Part shown: one piece after another, positions 1-13,982 of the stretch
How the letters are laid out: the number at the start of each line of letters is the position of its first letter
Position numbering within the stretch: position 1 is the first letter of the stretch
DNA from: Chloromonas sp. AAM2
Lineage: Eukaryota; Chlorophyta; Chlorophyceae; Chlamydomonadales; Chlamydomonadaceae
Length of the DNA: 14,479 nt
NCBI GenBank assembly: GCA_004335635.1
Contig: QAXH01002433.1
Location: 343-14,821 of the forward strand
Reading direction: 5' to 3'
The notes under the pieces: generated by a model
What the model was told of the DNA's origin: nothing
Database searches by the model: none
Seen by the model: only the letters and a program-made list of their open reading frames with translations
Position numbers and translations under genes: made by a program

Positions 1-256
1 GAGCGACCAAATTCCCCCAAAGCGCAAGGCCGAAGCCCCTTCGTGCCCGAAGGACCCTCAGCCTTGCTCCCTGGGGGGCTCCGCAGTCTTGAACAGGGCC
101 TCACGGCCTGCACATCATTAATAGGCAATCAAATACGACTGCAGATGCTTCAACAGGGCCCACAAGTTTGAAAGGAAGACATCCGGGCGGTACCCGTCAC
201 CGGCACGAGACCGGTCTTGTCAAGAAGGCAGCCAACGCAAACCCAGCCAAGGCAAC
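1..256. other. 5' flank of the GRAM-protein gene, possible tail of an upstream gene
   Basis: No complete gene is visible. On the + strand, frame 2 is open from the window edge to TAA at 119–121 and frame 1 to TGA at 169–171. The frame-2 reading begins with a Lys/Arg/Pro-rich stretch (PPKRKAEAP), so it could be the end of a terminal exon of a gene cut off by the window. It could equally be 5' UTR or promoter of the next gene. There is no clear TATA box. A run of this length open by chance in one frame is not rare. Confidence 0.25.
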
Positions 257-3053
257 ATGTCAGCAAATCCAGCATTAGTGCAGACATATCAAGGGGAGCT
301 CGTCCCAGCACCATACCCACAGGTGCGTGCGCTGGCCTGACGTCATATGACACGCATGGCAAGCACACACAGATCGGAAGGCTCCTCCATCGCCATCATC
401 AGGACAATTCATCCTAACTCTCATCTCGTCAGACGCTAACCGTGGCCTGCATGAGGTTATGCATGCATGGATGTATGTAGCAGGTGCCATGTAGCTTCCA
501 TGCTGGATGCCCTTGTGTTCACGCAGGAGGTGTTTATGCTCAAAAGATCGGGCATGCTTCTGGAGCTAGATGGAGTCCAGACGCCCAGCCGAAAGTGGGT
601 GCGGTCGCCTGTCAGAGAAGCTCTTTGGCTCTAAGTCTGGTTTGCTTCTCAGGGCAGCTATTTTGATTTTGTGACAGATCTCCGGGAAATTAGAGACTGG
701 ACTGCTTCATACGTGAGGCCACGATGTATTTCAGGAGGGCTTCAGCGCGTCTGGGATGGTCCTTCATAGCCATGTGTTCACGTGCATAGGTGCTATGGTG
801 GATTGTTGTGCTACTGTTTGGATCAGCAGTGAATTGCTCAGACTGCCCGTTTGAAAGCGGTCTTGTGCATGGCCCAGTCCGCATGAGGCATGCTGCTGCC
901 TTCAGGTGGAGCGCCAAGGGCTTGCTGTACCTCTCTAATGTGCGCATGGTCTTCATTGCGGAGAAACCTGACCCTTCAGGTACAGTGGTTTGCCAGAAGA
1001 GGTCCAAATTAATGATTTGGAGAGCGCAAAGCAGTGTGTTGCAGGCCCTTCAGATAGCCAAAGACAGTGGGTTACCAGCACGCAATCTGGACAGGCAAGA
1101 CCGATTGGTCGGAACAGGCAGCTGAAGTTGGCATCAGGCGGTTGTCAGTGTGCTTCATGGGCAGTTGCAACGGCGTTCACTCATGCACCTTGACTAACGG
1201 AAGCTACCTGGCAACTACCCAAACACTTACACTTTGCTCTGTTTGTCTGCTTGCCGCTGTGCAACCACACACACCATGCTTGCATAAGCGCACACCGGTG
1301 TCACTGGAAGGGGTACATCGGCGCATCAATCGGTATCTGTTGCGATCTGTTCCCCAACGGCCTCCGACATTTCATCACAAACGAAGCTTGCCTTTGCATC
1401 CCGTTTGTTTTTGGCAGGCCTGTCATGCTTTGACTTCCCACTTGTGTACCTGCGCAATGACTCCCTGGTGCAGCCCATCTTCGCATGCAACCACCTCAAA
1501 GGTGAGCCAATAGTAGCCACACGTTTTGGTTGTTATTCACTCCTAAGTGTGGTGTTACGCACCACAACCCAGGTCAACAGTTATCTGATTTGCTGATGTA
1601 TGCTGTATCTGATTACATGGACATGTAACCAGCTTCCATCCCAGAATACTACTGCTTCCAGCAGTTTACAGGAAGCACCCATGGTGAAGTCTGGCTTGGG
1701 TTTGACGCGTCGTCACTTGAGCAAAGGCAGGCATGCCCAGCGTTTTCACTCCCCTGAACTGCAGGGCAGGTGTGGGCAGCAGTCCTCGGTCAAATGCCAT
1801 GTTGTTTTGATGATGCAGGTCAAGTGTGGCCTGCTGTGCCCGGTGGTGGCCCCTCCGGCTCGCTGCCCCCACATGACTTCAAGCTCTATTTCAAGGATGG
1901 CGGCATCGGCACCCTCTACCCAATGTACTTCTCGCTAGCAACGCGGGCCAAGAGGGCGATTGAAGAAGCGGCCGCAGCACAAAGGAGAGGCAACGGTGGG
2001 TTTGCCATCGGCTATCCAGACTTCAGCACTCCTGCAATAATAAGCAGTAACCGTGCATTTGAAGAACACTTTGACTTTGACTTTGAAGTACAGATTGCAC
2101 ATGGGTGGGTAGATGGCACATGAGTGACTACTCATTGGTACTATGGTAATATGGCAATAGATGGCATTCATGAAGCACTTGTTCAAGAGCATACCAGGCT
2201 CAGTGGCGTGCATGCCAGGATCAAACCCACTTGCCTGCCACTGCTCATACCCAGTCACATGCGCATGTCTACAGTATGATAAGTGCGTAAGACCCCTGCA
2301 AATTGGCAATGATGGCAAGTTCACAGGCGCGTGTCGTGGACATGCAAAAAACCCCAGGTGTTGTTCAGTTAATCGTTGGTTCAACCTGCTCATGTGTGCA
2401 GTGCCAACCCTGTATTGCCAACCCTGTATTGCCGCTGGTGCTTTCTTGCGTTGTGTCCACCTTCTGGGCCGTGCACGCTCACAAGAACATGTCGGCATGT
2501 TTCATGGACTTCAAGAAACGCAGAACTGTTGACTCCACTTATGCGTGTGTGTGCAGTGGACGCCAACCCTGTATCATACGCCGAGGACCTGGTATCGCGT
2601 GCATTTGTGGACCCGGCCGACCCGTCCCGCATTATCCTCACACAACCCACGGACGAGAGCCAAAGGCTACCAGAAAAACCCAAGTACGTGCCGTGGGGCT
2701 GTTGCAGGATCGACTATGGGTACAGATGTAGACATGGGAAACTCTGTAGAGTTGTGGGCCGATGAGGATGACGATGTAGTTGCATGAACACAAGCTTGTA
2801 TGGAGTTTTGAAACGTTCCGAGCAATGAAGCATGCAAGCATGTTTGCATGTGTGCGATTGCACTTTGTATGCTGTTGTGCATTGCCTGAACCCTGCTGAG
2901 TTGCTGGATTGCCCTAGACTGAATTGCGGCAATTTGTTCAATGCTACATACAGCCTTTCAATGTTGCGTTCATCTGCCTGTGTTGCACACAGATATGCGG
3001 CAAACTATGGAGAGGACGAAGTATACGAGCCTATGGAAAGGCCAAGGCAGTGA
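257..3053 (+). CDS. GRAM-domain protein, WBP2-like (7 exons, 218 aa)
   Basis: Exons: 257–322, 527–594, 906–979, 1418–1501, 1819–1995, 2557–2683, 2993–3053 (TGA 3051–3053). Intron phases are 0,2,1,1,1,2; all introns are GT–AG and the joined frame stays open. The N-terminus (residues 1–45) contains EVFMLKRSGMLLELDGVQ. The core at residues 46–110 reads KGLLYLSNVRMVF, then FDFPLVYLRNDSLVQPIF and ACNHLKG, and matches the GRAM domain of WW-domain-binding protein 2, where mammals have a comparable GxVYLTxxRVIF and FGANYIKG. DFKLYFKDGGIGTLYPMYF (about 116–134) is the next conserved strand-helix. A helix rich in Ala, Glu and Arg follows, then a 60-residue tail containing FVDPADPSRIILTQP. GRAM domains are PH-like and usually bind lipid or protein. 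Mammalian WBP2 also binds WW proteins through PPxY motifs, and none is present here. The start is the ATG after GGCAAC, which gives a good context. The role in algae is unknown. The family call is firm; exon 6 is the least certain exon, though its phases fit exactly. Confidence 0.85.
2403..2430 (+). repeat. 14-bp tandem duplication in intron 5 of the GRAM gene
   Basis: The unit GCCAACCCTGTATT occurs twice back to back (2403–2416 and 2417–2430). It directly follows TGTGTGCAG and closely copies the start of exon 6 at 2557, where TGTGTGCAG is followed by TGGACGCCAACCCTGTAT. The intron therefore carries a look-alike of its own 3' splice site. Confidence 0.85.
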
Positions 3054-3242
3054 ATGTGACGAACTGGAATGCATGGTACACGATTGGTAACCTTCTGTAT
3101 GGGTGAAGACGGCGATGATGACGGACACATGGCTGCTTCACATGCACACTCAGACGTGCCAGTTGCGGGAGCTGGGACTTGGCACAAAAGCTGTTTCATA
3201 TTCAAGCACTTTGACTGCAGGGCAAACTGTTGACACTGACGC

Positions 3243-3247
3243 TGTAA
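3243..3247 (+). terminator. Candidate poly(A) signal TGTAA for the GRAM gene
   Basis: TGTAA lies 190 nt after the stop codon. It is the canonical polyadenylation signal of chlorophyte algae. A second TGTAA lies at 3449–3453. A five-base motif recurs by chance, so the choice between the two is open. Confidence 0.4.
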
Positions 3248-3448
3248 TTGCAATTCTTTCATGAATCGTTGCTTGTTCCAAAGACCTGACCTCTGTTGGC
3301 TGATTCACTGGTTCTGCTTGCGGTGTTGTAGATCGCTTTTTATGCAGAACAGTTTTCATATATTGTGGAACCTGGGCGAACTCAGTTGTTATGGCTGTGT
3401 GCTTGAAATGTTGCCAGAAAATCCAATGCATGCAATTTAAAACCTGGT

Positions 3449-3453
3449 TGTAA
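3449..3453 (+). terminator. Second candidate poly(A) signal TGTAA for the GRAM gene
   Basis: TGTAA lies about 395 nt after the stop. If used, it gives a longer 3' UTR than the site at 3243 and leaves about 350 bp for the ATCase promoter and leader. Confidence 0.35.
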
Positions 3454-3802
3454 AGCTTCAACAAGTTCAGAAGTGCAGCATTGCAAAGGAATCCAGATGG
3501 CCCACGGCAGATCAGCAGAAAGAAGATGTTTGCCATATTCTAGGACAGTTCTTGTGTCCTGCACTGAAAACAAGCAGAAAAAGAAGTTCGGTAACTACCT
3601 TCAAACCCTAGATTCGCGTTTCAAAAGGCGAGAGGCCGAGTGCAACAAGAAACACTCACGCTGCCGTCACGCAAGCAAGTCTGTCAACTGTCAAGGGGAC
3701 AGTTGCTTCAAAACAACAGACAAAGGTCACGTTTTCCGGAAGTCCTCGCCAGACCGACTGACGACATTTGCACAAGCGGCATAAGCAGATAGCAGAAGCG
3801 GT

Positions 3803-8642
<4,840 letters not shown>

Positions 8643-9209
8643 TCTCATCGCGCACGATTGCATAGTGCTGCCAAGTGCTGAGCCGTTATCTTCATCAGGT
8701 CGCATCCCAAACGCCCTCTGTGCACTACGCCGGATCTTGCTTTGTGATAGTGTTAAGGGTAGCACGAAGGCAGACTATGCCTCAATGCTGGTGTCACATC
8801 CCCATATCATGGCGAGGGTATAGGCTGTGTGGGCGGGCGCAAGAGCATCCTGGTTTCATTCTCCTGTGGGTCAGCTCTCTGGCCACTATATACACATATG
8901 GGGGGCCCACATGCACTGAGCACGAACGATAGCAAGCCATGCGAGCGACGAGGCTGGATACCATCCTAACCAACCCTGAGCAACATCGCAACACTAACTG
9001 TGTGCGACCACTATGCAATATTGTGTGCGGCTGCCTGTGTGCGGCGGCGCCACTAAAGTCCTTTGATGCGACTCAATGGCAGACGGGTGGCCAGTCGTTC
9101 AGGTTGAGTAGGGTCTTGTACCACTTGAACCAACCCTGCCATGTACGGAATTGAAGAACACGAGCCACACATTGGCATGACGTGCATTTCTCAATCTAAA
9201 AAAGAACCC

Positions 9210-9257
9210 AATATATTCATCACCCATATATATTCATCACCAATATATTCATCACCC
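9210..9257 (+). repeat. Three-copy 16-bp tandem repeat
   Basis: Three units of AATATATTCATCACCC and close variants lie at 9210–9225, 9226–9241 and 9242–9257. The first and third are identical. This A/T-rich minisatellite lies in the spacer after ATCase, in a locally AT-rich patch. Confidence 0.9.
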
Positions 9258-9959
9258 AATAGTTCCTATCAGTCAATAGATCAAGGCACACGAACAGTCA
9301 CCACATGTACCCGTCAAACTGTCCCAGAACTGGCAAACATCTGTTTTGTAGAAAAAAGATCTTTTGGCTTAAACGACAGTGTGCTATTTAGAGAGCTGTC
9401 CAGTTATCTCTTGCCTTCGCTGCCATGAAGACCAGTGGTTGGGTTGGTATGACAAATCCACCTTTTTACATACACCTGGTAGCGTAGCACACTTGTGGTG
9501 ACTCAGTACCTAAACAGTTGATGCAATCCGGCCTGCACCATGTCAAGGCAGGTAATGTACTTCCTATCAAAACGGTTTCCGCGCAACGGGTGCCTCAATT
9601 GGTGTGGCGAGACGCCATGGTCAAAGTTAGGGTCGACGTATTAGTATACACACTGCCTTCACGAGCAGCCGGAGTTGTTAGCCATGACTTGAACATGTAC
9701 AACCTCAACCGCTCCACCAAGTACATCCACACATAGGTACATCCACACACGGACAGACACCCATCTGACTAGAACAGCACAAAGGCTGCAACGTCGCGCC
9801 AAAACAGGTAAGCTGCTGGCATTGCTCCGCAGATTGTACTGTCATTTCAAACCCTAGAGGGCCGTGATCAGCAGCATCGACGGAAACAGAGACAATCACA
9901 GGGGCCATAAGCAAAACATGCAGTTGCGCGGCTGACTCTGCAATTCTCGATCCTCGCAG

Positions 9960-10062
9960 GTAAGGTTTGTCACTCGTCCGTGGCGGTCTCCGGCGTGCGA
10001 CACAAGACTCTCGTCCAGGATCTGCTGAAAGCCCAGCACGAGTGTAGTGGATCAAGGCTCAG
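9960..10062 (+). CDS. Candidate unplaced exon, unknown product
   Basis: The stretch follows an acceptor-like CTCGCAG and ends at a donor-like GTCAGT (10063). Read with a phase-1 entry, it gives about 33 codons including SVAVSGVRHKTL and QDLLKAQHECSG. The mixed polar and hydrophobic composition looks more like protein than the neighbouring spacer. A mini-exon beginning at ATG 9521 and ending at 9551 before GTAATG would join in phase. Downstream, an acceptor at 10150 would join in phase but reach TGA at 10170–10172. Using GTGCAC at 10068 instead would join in frame to ATG 10184 of the third gene. I cannot choose among these, and it may be non-coding. Confidence 0.25.
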
Positions 10063-10168
10063 GTCAGTGCACAGGTGTAAATAGTGAAGGAATCGCATGC
10101 ACGCAACTGAGCTCGGTGATCGTGATCGGGCGCTGAGCCCACGCTAACAGCTACGTTGATTTGTTTGG

Positions 10169-13100
10169 ATGATGAATTCGCAGATGGAAAATCGCACTAG
10201 CCTGACTCCACCATTCCAGCCCGGTCCAGGCGATCAACCACAAGGCACCCAGCACCAGGCTGGCATCCCGCCTGCAAGCCCCTCCCCAGCCAGTGCACCG
10301 CATGCCAGCCCAGTGCGTGTGCCCAGCGGTGTGCTGCTGTGCTCGCCAAGCCGGGGCAACAGCATCGCTTCGGTTGAAGACACCACACTCATGACCAGTG
10401 TGCCCGGCGGCCCCATGTCCGAGACAGCCATGCAGGCGTTTGGTAGCAACCCGCATTTGACGGCCCATGGCCACGCCACGCCTGTGCTCACTAGTGCTCA
10501 GCCGGTGGCTGAGGTGGACAATGCCCTGGAGGCAGCTCTGGCCGGGTCAGCTGGGTTGGAGTGTGGCCATGCGGGCAGCAATGCAGGTCAGTATACTGTG
10601 CTATTATTCTGGGATGGACATTGCAGCGCATTGAGAAGCACCGTGAGCACGCCACATACCCTTGTAACAGACAAGCTTTGCGTGACTTGTAGTCGGTCAG
10701 AAACTGTCCTGAGCAAACTGACGGTTCCATGCATGCAGGTCACTCCTTCCAGCCCATGACCGCAGCCCAGCACTTGCCAGAGGTTACACATGCACGCGTG
10801 TCGCCACACCAGTCCAAACAAAGCAGTGGGGGCATTGCTACGGGGCCTGCGGCGTCACTTTCAGGACGGCTGTTGGCGTCCTTTGTGGCCTCGGCCAGTG
10901 GCATGAAGAAGGGCATGCCAGAGGTCGCAGGAGCGCAATCACAGGCCAGGTCGCTGGGCCCGAGCCGAGATGTGAGTGGCAACCAGCCAAACCCCTTGAC
11001 CGCCTGCACGTTCTTTACAAGATTGCTAGACCATCTAGGTCAGCTTACTACCATGCATAATCACCATAAGCAGCTGGCTTTGCGCTCTCGCATTTGCCAC
11101 ATGCAGTCAATGCAAAGTTACCATGTTCTCGTGGCTCTGACTGCACTGGCGAAAAACGGTGCGCATGAAACCCTCTGTGCCAACGAACCATTGCGCAGGA
11201 GCCTCAGGAGGTCAATAAGGAGGTTCAGGACACCCTTGCCGCAGCTGTTGGGCACGCAGAGCGCACGCACTTCCATCCAAGCCCACCCACTGCTCTTGAG
11301 GCGCCCGAACCGGACGTGGGGGTACACTATCGCCCAGCGCCCATAACTGGAGCTATTTCAGACCTTGTCTACCAGTTTGGTCGCGCCATGGTCCAAGCGG
11401 CTCAGTTGGTGCTCAGAGGCAAACCCAGCACCAGCTCATCTCCTGCTCCCGCTCCGCGAATTGCACCATCGAGCACTACTTCTGTCATTGAGCCAGCTTA
11501 CCCTGCCATCGGTGCAGGCGCAGCAGAACGCGCTGACGTCGTGTCTGACGCTCGCGGAGTTGCTGCCGAGCCGGCTGCAGTTAAGGCGGAAGACAAGCAC
11601 GAGCCTAGTGCTGTTACCGGGACTGGGTCAGGGCTTGGTCGTGCTCCGTCTCATGACCGCAAGCGTAAGTCTCTAGCAAGTATTTATAGCCAGACTTTCC
11701 CAGGGTTAACAACGATTATGAAACTTAGAAATTATTATGTGGGCAGGCTCATCCACACCCATAGCTCAGCAGCATCTTTGCATCTTGTCGCTTGTCTGCC
11801 AACTAGACGGGAAACTCAATCACAGGAACAGGCAGGTTGTTCTTAACCGACAGCCCCTGGCTAGAGCTGCAAAATCTATCGATCGCTTGTTGCCTGCCTG
11901 CAGCTGCTGGCATTCTTGGTGATCTGGTGACAACCTTTGAGTCCGTGGTGACAAAGCCTCTGCACACAGCCAGCCCTCGCATCGAGCTACCAAGCGATGT
12001 CGCTGCGCCACCCACGCACGGCTTCGCTGCAGCCGCAGTGCCTGAGGTCGAGCGACTGGAACAACATGCTGTGCCTGAGGCAGTGGCCCTGGCGGAGGCA
12101 GCAGCGGAGGTGGTGCGGGAGGGCAAGGAGGCGCTGGCAGCCGTTCCTGGAGCCACATTGGCGGTCCGTGGCAGACAACCCCATGGCCTGGCAGAAATAC
12201 CAGGTGAGGTCGTTTTTACGTGTCGGGAGGGACTCCAACCCATCCAACCTACAAGTGAAGGGGATTATGACACACCGCGATAGTAATGCTGCTGGTCACC
12301 CCTCGGGGTACTATCCTGACCGCATACCTCGCTATTACCAAAGTGCACCCAAAAATATGCATGTTTCAATGCACATTTCATTGTCTCTCCAATGTCATGT
12401 CACACCATATCCGTCTGATTGCATCCACAGAACGGAACATCAATGGTCTCTGTCAAAGTCAAAATTAGGTTGCCAAAAACAAGCTGCCAAATTAACGAGC
12501 ATCCACGTCTCTCGAGCAATTTCCTGAGCATTCTCGAGCTGATCTCGAGCATCCACGTCCCCTCTGGAGAAAGATGTGGAAATTTTTCAACACGACCTCC
12601 AACGCACGACGTGAACCAAAGATATACCATCATAACTGAGTCCAGTGTGTCATCACAGCCTCTGACGTCTCGCCCAAAAAAGAAATTTTCTTTCGCAGCT
12701 TCACACACAGTTTGACAGTCGTACTCATGGTCACACACACGTCATCACTATCCACAGCAATTGGCGTACCTTTCCATCAGCATAAAGCCTTTCCATGCGC
12801 ACAGGCATGGAAAGGTTGGAATTGCTGCGCGTCGTTTCATATGCATCCAGCAGTTTCAGTCATGACCACACACATATACTCAGTACATGAGGGGAGGGAC
12901 TCCAACTCGTCCGACCTACAAGTGAAGGGGACTGCTTGAAGGGGACTGCGTGAAGGGGATAGTGATGGCTTGAGTCGTCACTTGGCGATCGCATACAACT
13001 CATCAATACCAGCAGCAAACGAATTGACTGCACATGAGCTCTGCAGCCTTTTAATGGCCCCAGCATCCACAGTCTGGAATCGCTACACGGCTCAACCAAC

Positions 13101-13377
13101 CATGATGATGTTCCGGCATGAGACTAGTATGACATCGCAGTTGAGTTTGAGCCGTCGTTCGATTGCAGGCGCATCACAGTGTTTAATTGCTGTACTCTTG
13201 ATCGTACGGTCTTGCTGACTTGCAGATGTGCATGCAAGCGACATCGGTGTGTACGGGCGTGGCTTCATTCCTGAGCTGACAGCAAGGGCAGAGGAGTCTG
13301 CATTGGGCACACAGCCTATTCCGGTGCTGCCCTACACCAGCACCGAGGAGATCCTGAGCAGCAAGCGCTCAGCATGA
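10169..13377 (+). CDS. Ala/Pro/Ser-rich protein of unknown function (5 exons, 522 aa)
   Basis: Exons: 10169–10586, 10739–10971, 11199–11664, 11904–12203, 13226–13377 (TGA 13375–13377). Intron phases are 1,0,1,1 with GTCAGT, GTGAGT, GTAAGT and GTGAGG donors and TGCAG or CGCAG acceptors. I do not recognise the family. Residues 1–139 are Pro/Ser/Ala/His-rich and probably disordered (PPASPSPASAPHASP). Three short helix-like segments are separated by low-complexity linkers: LSGRLLASFVASASG (about 180), GAISDLVYQFGRAMVQAAQL (about 268–287) and GILGDLVTTFESVV (about 375–388). An Ala/Glu-rich stretch (EAVALAEAAAEVVREGKEAL) follows, probably helical. The tail has VYGRGFIPELTARAEES. No signal peptide, transmembrane span or zinc motif is seen. 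An in-frame TGA at 10157–10159 precedes the ATG pair; ATG 10184, right after CGCAG, could instead be an exon start. The open exons with matching phases argue for a real gene. The start is uncertain, and extra exons in the 1022-bp intron 4 cannot be excluded. Confidence 0.65.
12225..12266 (+). repeat. Dispersed repeat, copy 1
   Basis: About 40 bp beginning GGGAGGGACTCCAACCC and ending CTACAAGTGAAGGGGA recur at 12892–12931 with only a few substitutions. Both copies have the same orientation and lie in one intron, 667 bp apart. No terminal inverted repeats or coding region mark it as a known element. Confidence 0.85.
12496..12559 (+). repeat. 14-bp direct repeat pair, 50 bp apart
   Basis: CGAGCATCCACGTC occurs at 12496–12509 and exactly again at 12546–12559. 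Two more CGAG-type cores (CTCGAGCAA, CTCGAGCTG) lie between them, so the block looks like a degraded short array. Confidence 0.85.
12755..12827 (+). repeat. Nested inverted repeat, strong hairpin potential
   Basis: The inner stem is perfect: CCTTTCCATGC (12788–12798) pairs with GCATGGAAAGG (12805–12815) across a 6-nt loop. An outer left arm, CAGCAATT (12755–12762) followed by CCTTTCCAT (12769–12777), also matches the complement of the right arm, which ends AATTGCTG at 12827. Two alternative hairpins can therefore form with the same 3' arm. Confidence 0.8.
12892..12960 (+). repeat. Dispersed repeat copy 2 with 14-bp tandem tail
   Basis: The second copy of the 12225 repeat (12892–12931) runs into TGAAGGGGACTGCT (12923–12936), TGAAGGGGACTGCG (12937–12950) and a partial third unit to 12960. 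The tail of the repeat itself appears to have been amplified in tandem in this copy only. Confidence 0.85.
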
Positions 13378-13767
13378 GAAGCTCAGGACACGAGGTGCTG
13401 CGTGCAACGAGTTCTGTTCTTTGCTGTGCTGCAATGCCAATGTACAGTACTAGTAATAGCAGGGCGGCCAGCCAGTGTACAATAGGAAGGACAGCAGGCG
13501 CCTTGAAGATGCAGAGGACAGCTGGCGTACTGGCGCAAACTGGAGTTGCAGTTTTGAATAAGCACAGCGGTTCATTGATTTTGTTACATTTAGCACAGTA
13601 GAAGGGATTTTTTTGTCAAGCTGCACCGGTTTGTACTGAACGCAATCACGTAATGCAAAGCGTTCTGAACTCAGCGTTTGTCGCTGAGCAAGTGGCGTTG
13701 GATTTGTTGCAAGCTTGCACGGCCTGTGCTCAGCGTTAGATGTGTGCTGAATTACTTGCAAGAACGT

Positions 13768-13772
13768 TGTAA
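13768..13772 (+). terminator. Candidate poly(A) signal TGTAA for the third gene
   Basis: This is the only TGTAA between the stop at 13377 and this point, 391 nt downstream, which gives a 3' UTR of ordinary length for a green alga. The assignment rests on motif and position only. Confidence 0.4.
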
Positions 13773-13982
13773 GTTGGTTGAGTTGTGTCACTACGACTAA
13801 CCTCAAAGCCCTGGTAGCATTGTGGTCACCAGAAATCTGCTCTCGTTGCAGCTGCTGCGGCTGGAATGCAAGAGTCTTTAATTCGGATTCCACGGCTGGC
13901 ACAACTGGTGGCTGGCGATGTGACGTAGACTCCAGATAAGATCAGTACATTACAGAGAACACAGGGGAACCTTGTAGAGACG

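Larger units (their letters stand above)
3054..3802 (+). other. Intergenic: 3' UTR of GRAM gene and ATCase upstream region
   Basis: This 749-bp stretch lies between the stop of the GRAM gene and the ATCase ATG. It contains two TGTAA motifs (3243, 3449) suited to poly(A) signalling, then presumed promoter and 5' UTR. An 8-bp perfect inverted repeat, CAACTGTC at 3685–3692 and GACAGTTG at 3698–3705 with a 5-nt loop, sits about 100 bp before the ATG. It could fold in the 5' UTR or be a dyad binding site. No TATA box or coding exon is supported. Confidence 0.5.
8643..10168 (+). other. Intergenic: ATCase 3' region and upstream region of the third gene
   Basis: This 1.5-kb stretch has no gene that I can support fully. 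It must contain the ATCase 3' UTR, yet I find no TGTAA until 10076, so the ATCase poly(A) signal is either non-canonical or very distant. It also holds an A/T-rich tandem repeat at 9210–9257 and one stretch with coding character (9960–10062). Two good-looking donors occur (GTAATG at 9552, GTAAGC near 9808), but no complete exon chain could be built. Confidence 0.5.
12204..13225 (+). other. Intron 4 of the third gene (1022 bp), repeat-rich
   Basis: The intron starts GTGAGG and ends TTGCAG. It is the longest intron in the window and carries most of its repeats: a dispersed pair (12225, 12892), a direct pair (12496, 12546), a nested inverted repeat (12755–12827) and a 14-bp tandem array (12923–12960). 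Phase 1 on both sides fits a single intron, but a missed phase-1/phase-1 exon is possible. I found none with coding character. Confidence 0.65.

Noticed and set aside
1935..2498. 187-codon frame on the minus strand
   Set aside because: It lies opposite GRAM-gene exon 5 and its intron, is rich in Cys, His and Arg, has no recognisable motif, and conflicts with a well-supported + strand exon.
9210..9257. CRISPR-like array
   Set aside because: The three 16-bp units are back to back without spacers, and the genome is eukaryotic. It is a simple tandem repeat.
9705..10055. 116-codon minus-strand frame in the spacer
   Set aside because: Cys/Arg/Ser-rich, unrecognised, and opposite a more protein-like + strand stretch. 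No support beyond length.
13450..13902. 150-codon frame on the minus strand
   Set aside because: It overlaps the presumed 3' UTR and TGTAA signal of the third gene. Composition is unremarkable, no family is recognised, and no splice context supports it.
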